A program made the translations under genes and the position numbers. From Enoplolaimus lenunculus (lineage: Eukaryota > Nematoda > Enoplea > Enoplida > Thoracostomopsidae), in assembly GCA_030248215.1 (NCBI GenBank), contig JASANG010000424.1, positions 62,001 to 126,000 of the forward strand: 64,000 nt of DNA. The letters are read 5' to 3'. Under the pieces are notes generated by a model that was not told where the DNA came from, did not search any database, and saw only the letters and a list, made by a program, of their open reading frames with translations. Shown one piece after another: positions 1 through 12,442 of the stretch (its first letter is position 1; each line of letters begins with the position of its first letter).

Positions 1-31
1 CAGTCAATTTGACTCACCATTTTTCGCAGTG
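1..31. mobile_element. F3 palindromic element, right end only (cut by window edge)
   Basis: The sequence through CACCATTTTTCGCAGTG matches the right terminus of the F3 copies elsewhere (for example 24795-25014). The adjoining TA would be the target duplication. It sits directly against an F11 body, so F3 appears to have inserted into F11. Confidence 0.75.
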
Positions 32-215
32 TAATAGGTCTTGAAACTTTCAAATCACAGAACAGAGAGCTCAACAATTCATCACAATTTTCAGATGTTT
101 AATTTAGCGTATTTCTGTGCAAAATGTGACATTTGCAACAGCAGCAATTCGTGAGTTTGAAAACCTATTACAAACTGGCCATAGATGCTATACACATTTG
201 AGAATATAGGCGCTT
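32..215. mobile_element. F11 inverted-repeat element, left end replaced by F3
   Basis: Shares with 6480-6660 and 25036-25240 the words ACTTTC(A/G)AATCA, AGTTTGAAAACCTA and GCTATACACATTTGAGAATA. The left terminal repeat is missing where the F3 copy adjoins. Confidence 0.55.
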
Positions 216-2972
216 GTCTCAAACTTTAATGCTGACGACTATGCTTAGCTTGAATGCAAGATTAAAGCAAACGGAAACATTGCAGAAAATTGTTCTTAAA
301 ATATAACACATAGCATTTTTGAATTTAATTCAACGAAATAATTGAAGTACTGTTATGAAAAAATCGCTATTAGATTAGATATTAGTCAAACGAAACATTT
401 TCACTCAACCTGACACTTTAAGCCTAAGGTTTAATTAAACCTAAGCCAAAACTTAATCCTAAGTCTAAGCCTCGCATAAGCTACAACTTAAAGCAAAAAG
501 TGTGCGTCTAAAACTAAGCTTAAGCTAAGCTAACGCTTGTTCTTGAACAAATGGTATACGAAAGTAGCTTCCTATATTAACATACGTTTACATCAAGCTA
601 ACTTTCACTTATGTGCATTTAGGCTTAGTCTTATGCTTTAGCTTTAGGACAACGCCTACATAAAACTAATCCTTAGCGTTTGTCTAATGTAGTCGCCGGA
701 ATAAGAGGGGGCCGCGAGTAATAGTTATTTTTTCCCTGCAGTGCGTATCCCCTACTGTTATTTGTTTTTAAGTCACCTTAGTTAAACCTGAAACCCGTTT
801 TTGTAATCTGTTTTGGCCAGAACTGACTTAACCTGAAGCATTTTTGTTGATTGGTTTGTCTGTTAATATTTTTTCTGGATTTATTAAAATTTATATTGGT
901 TGTGCCAGTTACATGTTTCCACAGTCTAGGCTTCTGTTCTGCTTTAGTGTCTTTTATGGACTCTGATTAGGACTTACGAACACTATACACTAACGCGCTC
1001 TAATAACAAATACCCATCCGTATTGATTGCAACTCAAAATGGAAACCTTCTCTTATTACCCCTTCATATTCGACTCACAATAAGTCATTACGTAAAATCT
1101 AAGCCTCAGTCTACGCCTAAACCTAAGCCTTAACATTAAATGTAAGACTGGGATTTAAATTCATTAAGGCATAACAAGAAAATGGCATATTTTTTGTTAC
1201 ATTTAAACTGAAAAAAAAACGTTAAAAGTAGCATTGGACCCTGGCTGGTGACCATCAAACCTTACAGTTATGCCTGCGTGGAACTCTTACGTCAGCACAA
1301 AAAACTCTCATTCTCGTTAATATTGAGAAACGTTCGAGTTGAATGAATTAAAGAGTCTTTTTTGAAATACATGAAAACGGTATAGAATTTCACATGGACA
1401 AGAAAATACAAGAAAAAAACCACAAACACAGTTAGAGTGAAAAAACAAACAAAAAATAACATGTATATCCAGCTATATATACGTATATATGTATAAATGT
1501 ATATGTACATATATACATATATATTTATATATATATTATTAACGCAACATCGACTGAAAACCTAAATACCACGATAGTGCATCTTCAGGCAAGTTTGGCC
1601 AGTATTAAACCTATTTCTACAACAGTCTATTAAAGTCTCAACTACAACATAAGGATAAGCTTAAAACTAAGCATACGCCTAAACCCATTAAGTGTAAGTG
1701 TTTGAATAATGCAAAAACCTGACAAAGATATAACCGCGACGAGACTATAATGCAACACAGCACAGTGGTCATCGCGTTTGATCTTAGCATAAGTTGAACC
1801 GACACTCGTTTGGATAGCTCAAAGTTTCAGTTGTTTTCTGTGTGCGGGGGGAAATTAAAACCGCTGTGTCAAATTCTAGGTTAAAATAACGGTGCCCAGG
1901 TGGAAGCTTCAAATATTAATCAGTTGAAATCTGGTCAACACTGTATTATTGTACGCTTGGTCATTCAACTCTTGTGTTAATAATCATTTGTATTCTCAAA
2001 ATAATCAAATTTTACATTTTAATTTTTTTTATCTGTCAAAGTTTGAAAATTGATGATTGCTATTTTTCACTGTCAAAAACAGCATTTTTGACATCAAAAT
2101 GTATGATAATTTTGAGAAATAAACAAAAATTGATCGAATCAGCGTGAAAAAATAATATTAACAACTGCAATTTTGGGTTGTGTCACTCAAAAAATTTATT
2201 TTTAAACAGTCACCAGCTGGCGGTGGGGTTGATTTGATGAAAGTTTTCAAAATTTTGGCCAAGGGGGCATGCTGTCTTAAAGCATATCACAAGTAAAGGC
2301 TTCATTAAGTTGAAAAATAAAATTTAAGTTTCACGAATAGAATTGTTGTCAAACTGTAGGATTATTCCTGAAATTGTTTCTCAATAATGTACTGTGTCCG
2401 TACTGACGATGGACCGGATATCGAAAATATTTCCTGCCATTCTGACTGATTAACGAATATTTATAATTTATTTCAGTTTGCAAACTGAATTCTTAAAATT
2501 TTTAAAACCGCTATTTTAACTAAACAATTTTCAAAGGCATATACGTAGCATTGGGCTATCCCAAGTCGTAATTCCGCTTTAGACTAGCCGAATTCGAAAT
2601 AGTGCTGAATTATATGCAGTACGCTACTCCAATGGAGGGCCACAATGGCTGCAATATTTTTAACACAAACATATATATGCAACGTAGCAAAATGTTTCAT
2701 TTTAAACACAAATTAAAATACAATAATGTGTTAAATTTAATACATTTCCAATAATACTACAAACGGAAAAATGTGCAATAGACAGTAATGACAAAAAATT
2801 AATTTCTCAACTGATCGTCTATGATGCTATAATAGAGCTGATGTCCCACCGTAATTAATAATTTTGTTCAACAATTCACGACAGCGAGCCTATTATTGCA
2901 ATGGTTCAGTCATCTATAACCACGTTGTCGATTGTATATATCTTTAAGTCTTCCAGAACCTACCAATATTTT
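216..2972. other. Gene-poor stretch with degenerate TTAGGC-like tracts
   Basis: No gene is supported. About 415-680 and 1095-1135 are rich in CCTAAGC/GCTTAGG words, probably decayed F1/F2 interiors. An AT dinucleotide-rich tract lies at about 1465-1545. The rest (1546-2972) is unique-looking AT-rich DNA with short chance frames only. Confidence 0.5.
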
Positions 2973-3164
2973 GGCCCATGTTACTTTAACGGGCGTCCAG
3001 GTTTGTGGTGGGTGCATTAAAGAGTAGGTTTAGATTCTAGATTACGTCTTTTTTGCTTAGACTTACAGTTACGCTTTGGAACTCATTTTTGCAACGCTTA
3101 GGCTGAGGCTTAGGATTAGGAATACGCTTAATCTACTGTTACGCCACTTAAAGTAACATTGTCC
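2973..3164. mobile_element. F2 TTAGGC-carrying inverted-repeat element
   Basis: Begins GGCCCATGTTACTTTAACGG and ends with the inverted form TTAAAGTAACATTGTCC. The interior has the F2 landmarks GGTGGGTGCATTAAAGAGTAGG, TTTTTTGCTTAG, TTGCAACGCTTAGG and TAATCTACTGTTACG, with a short diverged TTAGGC tract. No coding capacity. Confidence 0.85.
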
Positions 3165-3593
3165 AATATTTGCATACTATTGGCGTCGTTTACTTTAACT
3201 CGTTTACGCGGCGTGAAGAAATACACGAGGTATAGACGCCGATAGTGGCTTAACTATCATTAAACAACAGTGTCTTAACTCTTTCTAAACGAGGACGCTG
3301 TCGTTACCTCAACTGCATCCAGAGGGGGATGTCCGTATCCGCCAGAAAATTATTTATGATAAAATGGATATGGTCGCTACCTTACAATTTTTTCTACTCA
3401 GTACTTTTTGGTGATAAAATGATTTCGCTTACAATATTTCGCTGTTCATGGGAAAATGTTGCATACAGCAACAAAATTGCGTTTCATAACTTTTGCCAGC
3501 CCAACACCAGTCAGAAATTTCTTGATGCGCCGCTGATAGCAAAAACAAAACGGCCCAGTGTCGCATACAAGCACAAATTCAGTCTCGTTACTA

Positions 3594-3840
3594 CACTGTA
3601 AATCCCAGTGAGTTGATTTTAACTCAGAATAAGTTGAATCACTCAGTCTGAGTTAGGACTTTCAGAACTCAGGATTATGAGTCAATAACGCTCACTCTGA
3701 TTTAATTATTCGACTTTACCCGGAATCAACTGAACTCAGAGCGGGAATCAACTCAACTCAAAGTGAGTTCATGTATTAACTCAGAAATAAAACTAACTCT
3801 CTAGCTGAGTTGATTAATCAATTCATTGGAATTTACAGTG
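3594..3840. mobile_element. F4 GAGTTGATT palindromic element
   Basis: TA-flanked on the left; begins CACTGTAAATCCCAGTGAGT and ends GGAATTTACAGTG, which is its inverted repeat. The interior consists of alternating forms of GAGTTGA and TCAACTC, so a transcript would fold into a long hairpin. Full-length reference copy for this family in the window. Confidence 0.88.
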
Positions 3841-4737
3841 CATTGAAGATGGCCAAAACAACTCAGCACCACGTACAAAAATTTTGGCACCACTAGAAAT
3901 GTTTTAGTCACGCTTGTAAAATCATGCAAAATTGTCTGTTTCCTCTACTAAACCCGTTATGGTCTCTCTAGAAACTGGAGCTGGGGCTACGAGCCTGAAC
4001 GTATACTATTTTCTTTCCCACAACTTTATGCCAAAACGTCAGAACAATGGTTTAGCGAAACTTTGAGATATTAATTCGGCTTTTATACCCCTGGCATAAC
4101 AGCGGACAGTTTTACAGGGCAGCATTTAATTTGAGTCGGAAGCCGGAAATATCAGTAGTATATAATATCAAAACCGGTATATATTTTAAGAACCAAAAAC
4201 AACCACAAACCCAACCAAACGGGACCATATAAAGACCAGAGCTCGCTGCCTTAGGGCCGTCATAAAAACCTTAGCCCTCGCTCCAATTGCCCTGAACAAT
4301 TTTTTGATGTTTAGAAGACGATACAAAAATTGTCTAAAAGGTATTTCTTGTTTAAAATGTTTATGGTCAAACGTATACGACCGCAGCTAACTCACCTTAC
4401 TAACGGTCTAAAAAAATTTTCAGGAGGAACATGCAAGGATTTTCGTTAATACTAAACAAGCAAAGTTGAAAAGTTTTTATGGGGGGCAAAATTTTTCTAG
4501 AATAGGGCTCAGCTCCTTTGGCCGCAACCCTCTTGGCAACGGGCTTGAAAATATATTTTCCCGGCTCTGGCCTGCATTCAGGTCAACATGTTAAATGGGA
4601 CCATAACATATATATATAATAAGGTTAATCTATTGCTCCGGACCTGAGCACCCACTGACCCGATGAACATCCGGCTTTGGCAGCGGTTTCTGGTAGGAAT
4701 CCATGATAGCTGAGGTGGACCTCTTAATACTATCAAG
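3841..4737. other. Intergenic, no feature identified
   Basis: AT-rich, no coding frame of substance. 4240-4330 and 4400-4520 contain words (CCTTAGCCCTCGCTCC, TTTCAGGAGGAACATGCAAG) similar to F15 fragments elsewhere, too diverged to delimit. Confidence 0.35.
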
Positions 4738-4980
4738 AGTGCATGATACAAGAGTGTGCAACTCTTTGGGTTCCGCATGGTACAAAATGTTCCACCGGGC
4801 GTTGTGTTTTTACCCGACCCCCCTTGAGGGGCTGCTGTCACATGCAATAACCCTAAAATAAACTATAAGCGAAGCAATTTCTGTTGCCGGATACATAAAG
4901 TTTTATGGTTCGCCAAGGTTGTACCCCTCTCTAAATAAGGGGGGTAGGCCAAAAACGCAACGCGTGCCGGGTACATTCGT
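4738..4980. mobile_element. F8 inverted-repeat element
   Basis: Reverse-oriented relative of 30004-30252 and 62753-62999. Shared words: TGGTACAAAATGT, GGATACATAAAG and the terminal GCCAAAAACGCAACGCGTGC; inner ends GTAAAAACACAACGCCCGG and CCAAAAACGCAACGCGTGCC are mutually inverted. No protein coding. Confidence 0.72.
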
Positions 4981-5253
4981 TTCTACACAGAATGTAGAAA
5001 CATGAAACATTAAATTTCATACCGTCGGTAGCTTATGCTTATCCAAGTTTACCGATATAAGTTTTTAATTTAGACGATTGAAATTAATCTTAATTATTTT
5101 TGAAGAAAAATATGAAATGACAAAAACAATACAGTGAAAATGCAGACATAAAATTGTTTGAAATTTAAGACATAAGTGAAAAACAAATACTATGTATACA
5201 TCAAGGATATTTTGTGTAAAATGCAAAACTTTGGCGACAATTTTGAGATATTG

Positions 5254-5609
5254 GCTGGGTTTTCAATACCCTACTTAAGGACGAGACTTAGTACTTGAGT
5301 ACGCGATAAGTAATTACTTAACCATTTTGTCGTTTTTAAGACCGTACTTAAAGTAAGTAAATACTTCAATCGCTGACTAAATTCGATAGATTACAAATTT
5401 ACCAATCAAGCATTCTAGCATATGTCAAATTGAAATAGTAGACTATTGGTGCCTCATTAATATAAAGCAAAACTATTACTTTATTGTTATGACAATCGCT
5501 GACATTTGGCGTTTATTTGTTTTTGCTCAAAAAGGACAAAATGGTTAATTAATTACATAACACGCTCTTAAGTATTTGACATACTTAAGTAGGGTTTAAG
5601 AAACCCAGT
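5254..5609. mobile_element. F5 ACTTAAGTA inverted-repeat element, about 355 bp
   Basis: Left end GCTGGGTTTTCAATACCCTA is mirrored by TAGGGTTTAAGAAACCCAGT at the right. Both arms carry TACTTAAG and AAGTAATTACTTAA words and a TTTTGTCGTTTTTAAGA segment. Two other copies are at 7742-8089 and 33541-33906. Confidence 0.85.
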
Positions 5610-6479
5610 CATAGAGGTAATATTGCTTAAAGAATTAATCACACCGATTTTCATTCGTAAATTAAACTCAACCTAATCTTTACAACCGCTGGCTGTATTG
5701 TACATGAAATTCACATACCAACGAGTCTGGTTCAAAGTTTATGATTTTGAAGCTATTTTAAACTAACGATAGGTGCTATACACATCTGAGAATATCAATA
5801 AAACATTATTGGTTCTACTTGTGGATACAAAACGACTTTTTAGATCGCCTTGAGCAAGAAAAAAATTGAAATTTAGAAAAACTGATTACGAAGTATCAAC
5901 ATTTTTTTAAAGATTTATGCCATCAAATTAATTTAGAGACGAACCAAAATTATTCTTTGTCATTTTTATATTGAAAAATAATTTTTTATGTTTTATATTT
6001 TTGAAACATTGTGTTTACAAAATTTACACAATAATGTAGCAAAAATTGGCAACGTAATGTCATAAAGACGGTTTTCGCACGCTATATAAGTACACTATAA
6101 TTATACCGGGACACATATAATACATTTATAACAGGAGTACTTACGTTGTGTTATATATTAACAATTACAGGAGGGACAGATATACATTTATAGCAGGAGT
6201 ACTTAAGTTGTGTTGTATATTAATAATTACAGGAGTACACAGTAGATTTCGAACAGGCACACGTACATATTGTGGCTTAGGGCGGTTTTGGTCAAACACT
6301 GACACAAAGTTAGTGGAGATTTGTCCAAAACCAAACGCCAGTGTACCGGCCTGGCTATTCAAGCCGCCTCCTTCGATCTGCGAGATGAAATCCGCATTGC
6401 GAAGTGTAATCATTCTATTGCTTTTTACCAACAACTCGAATATTAAATTGAAATGTTGTTCTGTTCGAGACCAGAGTTC

Positions 6480-6660
6480 GTATTCTCAACTGTGTGTAGC
6501 ACCTATTACCAGTTGGTGGTAGGCCTTGTAACTTTCGAATCAGAGAATAGAGAGGTTTTGAAATGCAGCACATTTATTGGTTTCGATTTTCTCTACTAGT
6601 GTACAAATTTTGAGATCTGTAGTTGCACCCGTTCGTTAGTTTGAAAACCTACTACTAACA
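6480..6660. mobile_element. F11 inverted-repeat element
   Basis: Starts TATTCTCAACTGTGTGTAGC followed by ACCTATTACCAGTTGGTGGT. Includes CTTGTAACTTTCGAATCA and AGTTTGAAAACCTACTACTA, aligned with 32-215 and 25036-25240. The right arm is shortened. Confidence 0.6.
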
Positions 6661-6983
6661 AGCGTAAAAATGTTTTTTAAATTAAAATTCACCAATCAAC
6701 GGTGGTTCTGCTAGTTGCCTATTTAAAGCTTAAAATAGTTCGTTCAAAAAAATTTATGTCGAATTTTTGGAGCGTTTCAGCTTTACTCTTAGCTTCTGAA
6801 ATCGCGCAGGTTAAAATTTAAAGACATTTGTTGCCGATAATCTTGTAACCCGATACAGTAAATAGTTAATATATTTTATGAGTACGTAGCGTTATGCATC
6901 CAGGAGTACATATAAAATTAGCTGGAAATACAAGTGCTATTTTAGCCTAAACACATTCACATATACACATACATATATACATA

Positions 6984-9900
6984 TTACAAACGATAATCAG
7001 TAACAGGAGAGCGTGGTACTCCTGGATGTGCGCGGGTCCCGTTTTCAACCGGCTGGCCTGCAGGAGGTTCCGCCGCAGCTCTGGGTTGTTGACTCCTACG
7101 TTGCATTCTTGCATCTCCTGGCATCGTTTCAGGATGATGTCCAACAGGATGTCCAGGCTGTTGTTGTATTCCTGGCGGATATTGACCAGCGACTGGTTGT
7201 TGCGCTCCTGGTGGCAACGGAGGACCGTGAGAAAATCCTGAAGCGTGAGAATATCCTGTCGCGTGAGAAAATTGTACTCCGGGTGAATAATGATGCGGCG
7301 CAGTAGTACGCGGATCTTTTTGATGATGGTGGGGTGTACCCGACGCAGGCTGCTGTACTCCTTTTTGAGGCGATGGATAATCCGATATTTGGACGCCAGG
7401 AGTAACTTTCTGAACAGGGACTGTTGGTCGAACTCCTCCTGGCGGTAGTCCATGGCCTGGACCTCCAATTGGACCTGGTTGACGCCCTCCTCCTGGTGTT
7501 GTATAATGATAATGTTCAGGTTCTTCGTGAACGGTGCTTAAAAGATGTTGATATTCCGGACCTCCTGGTGGCCCTCCTTTATTTTTAGAACTACAACCAA
7601 TCAAATGTGTAATTATGTCGACAGGCAAAGGAATAACAACGGTATTGTTATGCTCGGCTGCAATTGTGTTTAGCGTTTGCAAATATCGCACTTGTAGCGC
7701 TGCGGGTGATTGCGCCATGGTCTGAAAATATTAAAAACAATGATTGGGTTTCTGAAATCTTACTTAAGTATTTACTTAAGTTATACATAAGTAATTACTT
7801 AAGTCGCCGACTTAAGTAAATACTTAACTTTTCGAACAAAAACGGATAAACGCCAAATGTGAGCCACTGTCATAACAAAAAACAATAGTTCAGAACGCAC
7901 CATGACTGTACAATTTTTGGATAGACCAATGTTAGTATGCCTGAGCTGTCAATCTGTAATGCATCAATTTTAGCCAGCGACATAAATATTTACTTAACTT
8001 AAGTAAACTTTTAAAAACCGACAAAATGGTTAAGTAATTACTTAGCGCATGCTTTAGTACAAAGTCATACAGGTTTTCAGAAACCCATCCACTGAGAGGT
8101 GTGTGACGTTTCTGTGTACAAAAATATACGGCCAATGACGCATCTAGAAATTCCCGAATATGACGCCGCGTGATATATAATAGTGTAAAAACTTCGCGAG
8201 TAAAGCGATCGAAAAGCCAAACGCAATTTTAGAACAAAATCTTAATTCTATTAATTTTGAACTTGATCCATGTTGGGAGTACTACGCCTATGTGTCATCC
8301 TTATTGGATTCGCGGATGTATGCAGCAATTTGAAAACAGGAGCGATACAAGAAATGTTATGTGTTTTTTGCATGTTTTGTATACTCCGGTGCTAAAATAC
8401 TTAAACCAAGAGTTCATTATACTTTTATCTATTTTTGTGTCGCCCAAAAAGTACCAGGACTGCTATACAAAACATGTGCAAGGAATTACTCTGTATCTAC
8501 TCAAAAACGAAATGATTCGGAAAAACTCGTCCACCCCAGAAATGGTCGGTAGGGGCTTGGCGAAAACGCAACGCACGGGTGACTACAGGCATTTTCTACA
8601 CTTATTATACCCAGTTGTATACTCTTTTGGTGAAATGGATCATAGACCTTTCTTTTGGTTAAATGGATCATAGACTTTTGGTTAAATGGATCATATGGAT
8701 CATAGACTTTTGGTTAAACGGATCATAGACTTTTGGTTAAATGGATCATAGACTTTTGGTTAAATGGATCATACACTTTTGGTTAAATGGATCATAGACT
8801 TTTGGTTAAATGGATCATAGACTTTTGGTTAAATGGATCATAGACTTTTGGTTAAATGGATCATAGACTTTTGGTTAAATGGATCATAGACTTTTGGTTA
8901 AATGGATCATAGACTTTTGGTTAAATGGATCATAGACTTTTGGTTAAATGGATCATAGACTTTTGGTTAAATGGATCATAGACTTTTTGGTTAAATGGAC
9001 CATAGACTTTTTTGGTTTAACTGAGAATAATAAAAAATGCCGAAAATATTTTATTTTCTACTCGAATTTTAAATTTCAATTGCACGTCGCTTAAAATAGC
9101 GTTTAAACGTAAGTGCGCATACATATAAGTAAGAGACTACGAGTTCAAATAGTTTTTATCGCAGTAATCGACACTGCAACCAAAGATCCGCTTCCGTCTC
9201 CATCTCCGACAAAAAATCAACTTCAGGTTGTGTTTTCGGTAAAAATTTTGGCGGAGGTTCCGGCAATATCGGTACAGAAATTTTCCACACCATTTCTTAG
9301 AAAAGAAACATAAAAAACAATTTTTGGCCATGATCTAATTAGCTTTAAGTAAATCAAGCGTTATTTCAACAGGCCTGTAGCAAACTTAGTTTGGTAGGAA
9401 GGCTAAATATTTTTCAGGAGGGCACACAAGGGTTTTCAATGGCAAAATTTTTCAGAGAAGGCTGACTGAGCTGCAACTGGCCCCCTTTTGCCTACGGGCA
9501 GGTGTATCTCAACTACCCAATGTTGACTTCTACCTTGACGTTCCAGCTCCAGTAAAATATGCTGATGTCCGCTTCCGGCTCCGGTTTTTCTTCTCACATC
9601 CGGTTGCACCTTTAGTCGCAACCGTAACACAAGTTACCTGTGCAGCTTCACGTAAAGCTCTCGACGCTTTCAATTCTCCTTCAGCGATGGTGACTTTAGC
9701 TCGAGCAGCCCTGGACGCTTCGGCTTCGGTTGCCATTGCTCGCATGAGTTGTTGAGGAAGTCGGACGTCTTTGACTTCAACGCGCTCGACCTGAAACAAT
9801 TTCTGCATAATACGCAGCCTGGTACCGTATTTGAACGTGGGCTCAGAGTCAGAGTCGTGCACAAGGGGGGTGATAGCGAGATACATCCCCCACTCCGAAA

Positions 9901-12316
9901 TTTCTAGAAATCCTTAAAAAAGGGTAATGTTGCAGTATGTAGTTACCTTCACGTGCTTAAAAACATCTCGGTCATATGACTATAAAATAGACAAGGATCA
10001 CTCCCTCCTAATATAAACTCCTAACTACGATTTTTGCTTTACATGGATCGAGGGGGTTACAATCTTTTCAAGTCTCACTCTGTAGAAATCTCAAATTAAT
10101 ATTAATTTAACTACTCTTCAAAAGCTTAAACTAATTTGAGTAAAGTTTACGCTAATCCAGTAGTATTAAACTAACTTTCAAGAAGAAATGAACTAACTGG
10201 TACAACGACGCTTAAACTAATTTTAAATCTTACGTATTTTTAGTTTAAGCTAAACTTAGTGAACTCTTTGATAGACATAATTTCTGGGCTGCACTTGTCG
10301 CTTAATCTAAAAATACGTTCACTTAAACTCGAGTTAAACATAAAAAATATGCTAGTTTAAGTAAAACTTGAAATTCTAGTTTAGATACTCCGTCCAGTCA
10401 TTTGAGTTTTACTTGCAACTAATATTCAAGTTTAGTTAAGCTGTAATTCAAGTTTAAGTTTTTAGACAGTAGTAGAAGTTTACAGTTAGAAGTGATTATA
10501 TTGTTTGTTTTTCTTGAATAATCGAAATAATAAATAAATTCTCGGCTTTCGTCTTTGTATGGCACCCAGTCGCTTTTACCTGTACGCCCCAAGATTTTGT
10601 TGCTTCATCAAGAACAGACTTGATACTTTGTGATATATCGTCCCGTTTCGACAACATTTCTCCTAAATCCATCGTTCCCAGCGTATTCCGGAGCGTTGTT
10701 TGGGCGAGAAGTTTCGTTGAATACGCGGCGTCGTTGACGTTTGTGATCGACACAACCGGATCGAAAATGCGGAAGTAAACAACGGCGTCCACTGACACAG
10801 TCACTGAGTCCTGAAATTGAAAAAGCGACAAAATTTAAAAAAAAACTAAAAAATGGAAAATACTAAATTTTAAATTAATTCACACGCAATGACTACGAAA
10901 TACGGAATCGGGAAAAACCTTCTAAGATGCGGAAGTAAACGACAGAACAACGTCCACCGACACTGTCACGGAGTCCACAAATTGAAAAATTGACCAAACT
11001 TTAAAAATCTACTTAAAAAGCGAATCCGGAATATTGTTTCAAAATTTAATTGTGACGACTACAAAATGAGAAAATTAGAAAATGTGAATGAAAGTTTAAG
11101 TAATAAAACAGGATTCACCGACAATTGTCCGAGTTTTAAAAGTGAAAAATATACAAAATTCATTGTCTTAAAATTAAAAATTGCAAATTAAAAGTCACAG
11201 TCTTATTTTCAACAGAATCATCTTGGCGAAACTATAAAAAAATTTATTTCAATATGTCCTGACGTTTGCAATTTGTACAATAAAACAAACTGCAACGATT
11301 TTCAGCCAAATTGCTGCCCATGTGAAGATCAGTGGCGGAACGTTTTTCTGTGAGACTGCACTAGAGTAAGCATAAGCTTTAGACTAACTTTTTTGCATAA
11401 GCTCAGGTTTAGGTATAAGCTCATTCATGCAATTAGGCTGACGCTTAGGACTATGATGATACTATAGTTACGGCCATATTCTATACATTGGCAACAGGTT
11501 TACTAAAAGTGCATGTAGAAGCTTTATAAAAACGGAACCGGATACAGCTGTTTACCTTTGACAGTATTTCTTGCGGCGGAACACTGAACGACACCACGCG
11601 TAAATCGAGTTTGGTGTACGAATCAATGCACGGAATGATCCAAAACAGCCCAGGGCCTTTTTCTTTGCCCGACAGCAGTGAACCGAGTCGGAATATCACC
11701 GCGCGTTCGTATTCTTGGCATACTTTTGTCGCAAAAATTAACGAAAATGGAAGAAATATAATGATTAAAAAGATTGAAAATCCAGTCAGTAGCAGCGCAC
11801 AGCCACTCGCCCATATTTCTTTCTTCAGCGACGGATCAGCGTCATCAACGCGTTCTGAAACAAAAAAATACTTCAAAGCCTAAACGAAGCGTAGCTACGA
11901 CTTCAGCTCGCGAGTTTATCATCTCATAATTTTTGAATCTAAAGCACAGAAGGTTATTCTAAAGCCTGTTAAAATAATTGCTTTGTCATGCCTCAACAGA
12001 CATATTAGGGCGTGAAAATATCCTGATCACCCTTTGGCACTCTACACTTTCTTTAGTGAATTTATTCTTCAATTGCAGGAAACTTTTTAGCTTCACTAAA
12101 CAAATATTTTCCTGCAGTTGAAAAATAACTTCGTCAAAGAAAATGAGCGACGATTTTATGTAAAGTCTTTCAAACTTTACATTATCCGTCAGTAATTGAT
12201 AATAGGTGCTACACACAATTGAGAATGCAAGCACTGATTCAGAATGATTTTGATAAAAATTGATAAGCCACATGTTACCAACCTGGTTGTTGACCGGATG
12301 GTGGCGGAACAGCCAT
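6984..12316 (-). CDS. Stomatin/MEC-2-family (SPFH/PHB) membrane protein, 5 exons
   Basis: Monotopic membrane scaffold of the stomatin family; relatives bind cholesterol and regulate ion channels at the plasma membrane. Model, minus strand: 12316-12283, 11854-11556, 10810-10580, 9790-9638, 7721-6984 (stop TAA), 484 residues. All junctions are GT-AG and phases match; the first joins G to AA to give Glu12. Residues 29-53 form the hydrophobic hairpin with the conserved proline (Pro47, in FLPFSL). The SPFH domain follows: QEYERAVIFRLG, GPGLFWIIPCID, VPPQEILSK, SVTVSVDAVVYFRI, LLAQTTLRN, VERVEVKDVRLP, KASRALREAA and SPAALQVRYLQTLNTI are family hallmarks. The tail from about residue 290 is low-complexity and rich in Pro, Gly, His and Gln, unlike short vertebrate stomatins. 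The Met at 12316 is the first in frame; the frame stays open back to 12442 with coding-like sequence, so the true N-terminus may be longer or lie in an upstream exon. Introns hold an F1 copy, a 23-bp minisatellite and an F5 element. Confidence 0.93.
7742..8089. mobile_element. F5 element in stomatin intron 4
   Basis: Left end TTGGGTTTCTGAAATCTTAC and right end GGTTTTCAGAAACCCATCC are inverted. Carries the CGCCAAATGTGAGCCACTGT segment in the orientation opposite to the 5254-5609 copy. It starts 20 bp past the intron side of the last-exon acceptor. Confidence 0.83.
8165..8275. repeat. F16 dispersed repeat
   Basis: ATATAATAGTG followed by GCGAGTAAAGCGATCGAAAAGC and CCAAACGCAATTTTAG recurs at 24660-24765 and 63735-63830. 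Ends are not defined; about 110 bp are shared. Confidence 0.55.
8625..9020. repeat. 23-bp minisatellite, about 16 copies, in stomatin intron 4
   Basis: Unit GGATCATAGACTTTTGGTTAAA plus T or C, repeated almost without change. Edge units diverge (CCTTTCTTTTGG at the left, TTTTTTGGTTTAAC at the right), as expected of a locally expanding array. One unit has an extra 8-bp TGGATCAT duplication and one reads CATACAC. Confidence 0.95.
9021..9637. other. Intron remainder with CCGGA-rich repeat fragments
   Basis: 9175-9280 (CTTCCGTCTCCATCTCCGAC, GGCGGAGGTTCCGGCAATAT) resembles 44030-44160, and 9560-9600 (GATGTCCGCTTCCGGCTCCG) belongs to the same CCGGA-rich repeat. No gene besides the spliced stomatin exons. 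Confidence 0.4.
11316..11492. mobile_element. F1 TTAGGC-carrying element in stomatin intron 2
   Basis: GCCCATGTGAAGATCAGTGG at the left, CTATACATTGGC at the right. The interior landmark AAGCTTTAGACTAA is present and the TTAGGC tract is short and diverged. It begins about 510 bp downstream of the SPFH exon ending at 11556 is approached from the other side, i.e. wholly inside the intron 11555-10811. Confidence 0.78.
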
Positions 12317-12442
12317 AGTAGTTCCGGGATTAAGTTTATGTTCACCGCCAGGAGTCGTGACACCAGCCAGAAGAGCGGTTGACTCAGCTTCGTATTCGCG
12401 TTCACGCGGTATCGCAGTCTCCAGATTGGACAAAATCGACGA
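12317..12442 (-). other. Possible 5' extension of the stomatin first exon
   Basis: The reading frame of the first stomatin exon is open from 12442 (just inside an in-frame TAG at 12445-12443) down to 12317. It encodes a polar stretch with motifs such as ETAIPREREYEAES and LLAGVTTPGG, which looks like natural protein. No Met occurs in this part. If coding, an upstream exon must supply the start, with an acceptor such as the weak TAG next to 12442. Otherwise it is 5' UTR. Confidence 0.4.

Noticed and set aside
6947-7468. 173-codon frame on the minus strand overlapping the stomatin last exon
   Set aside because: Shadow frame: the spliced stomatin frame is supported by homology into this exon and is itself open to a stop at 6984.
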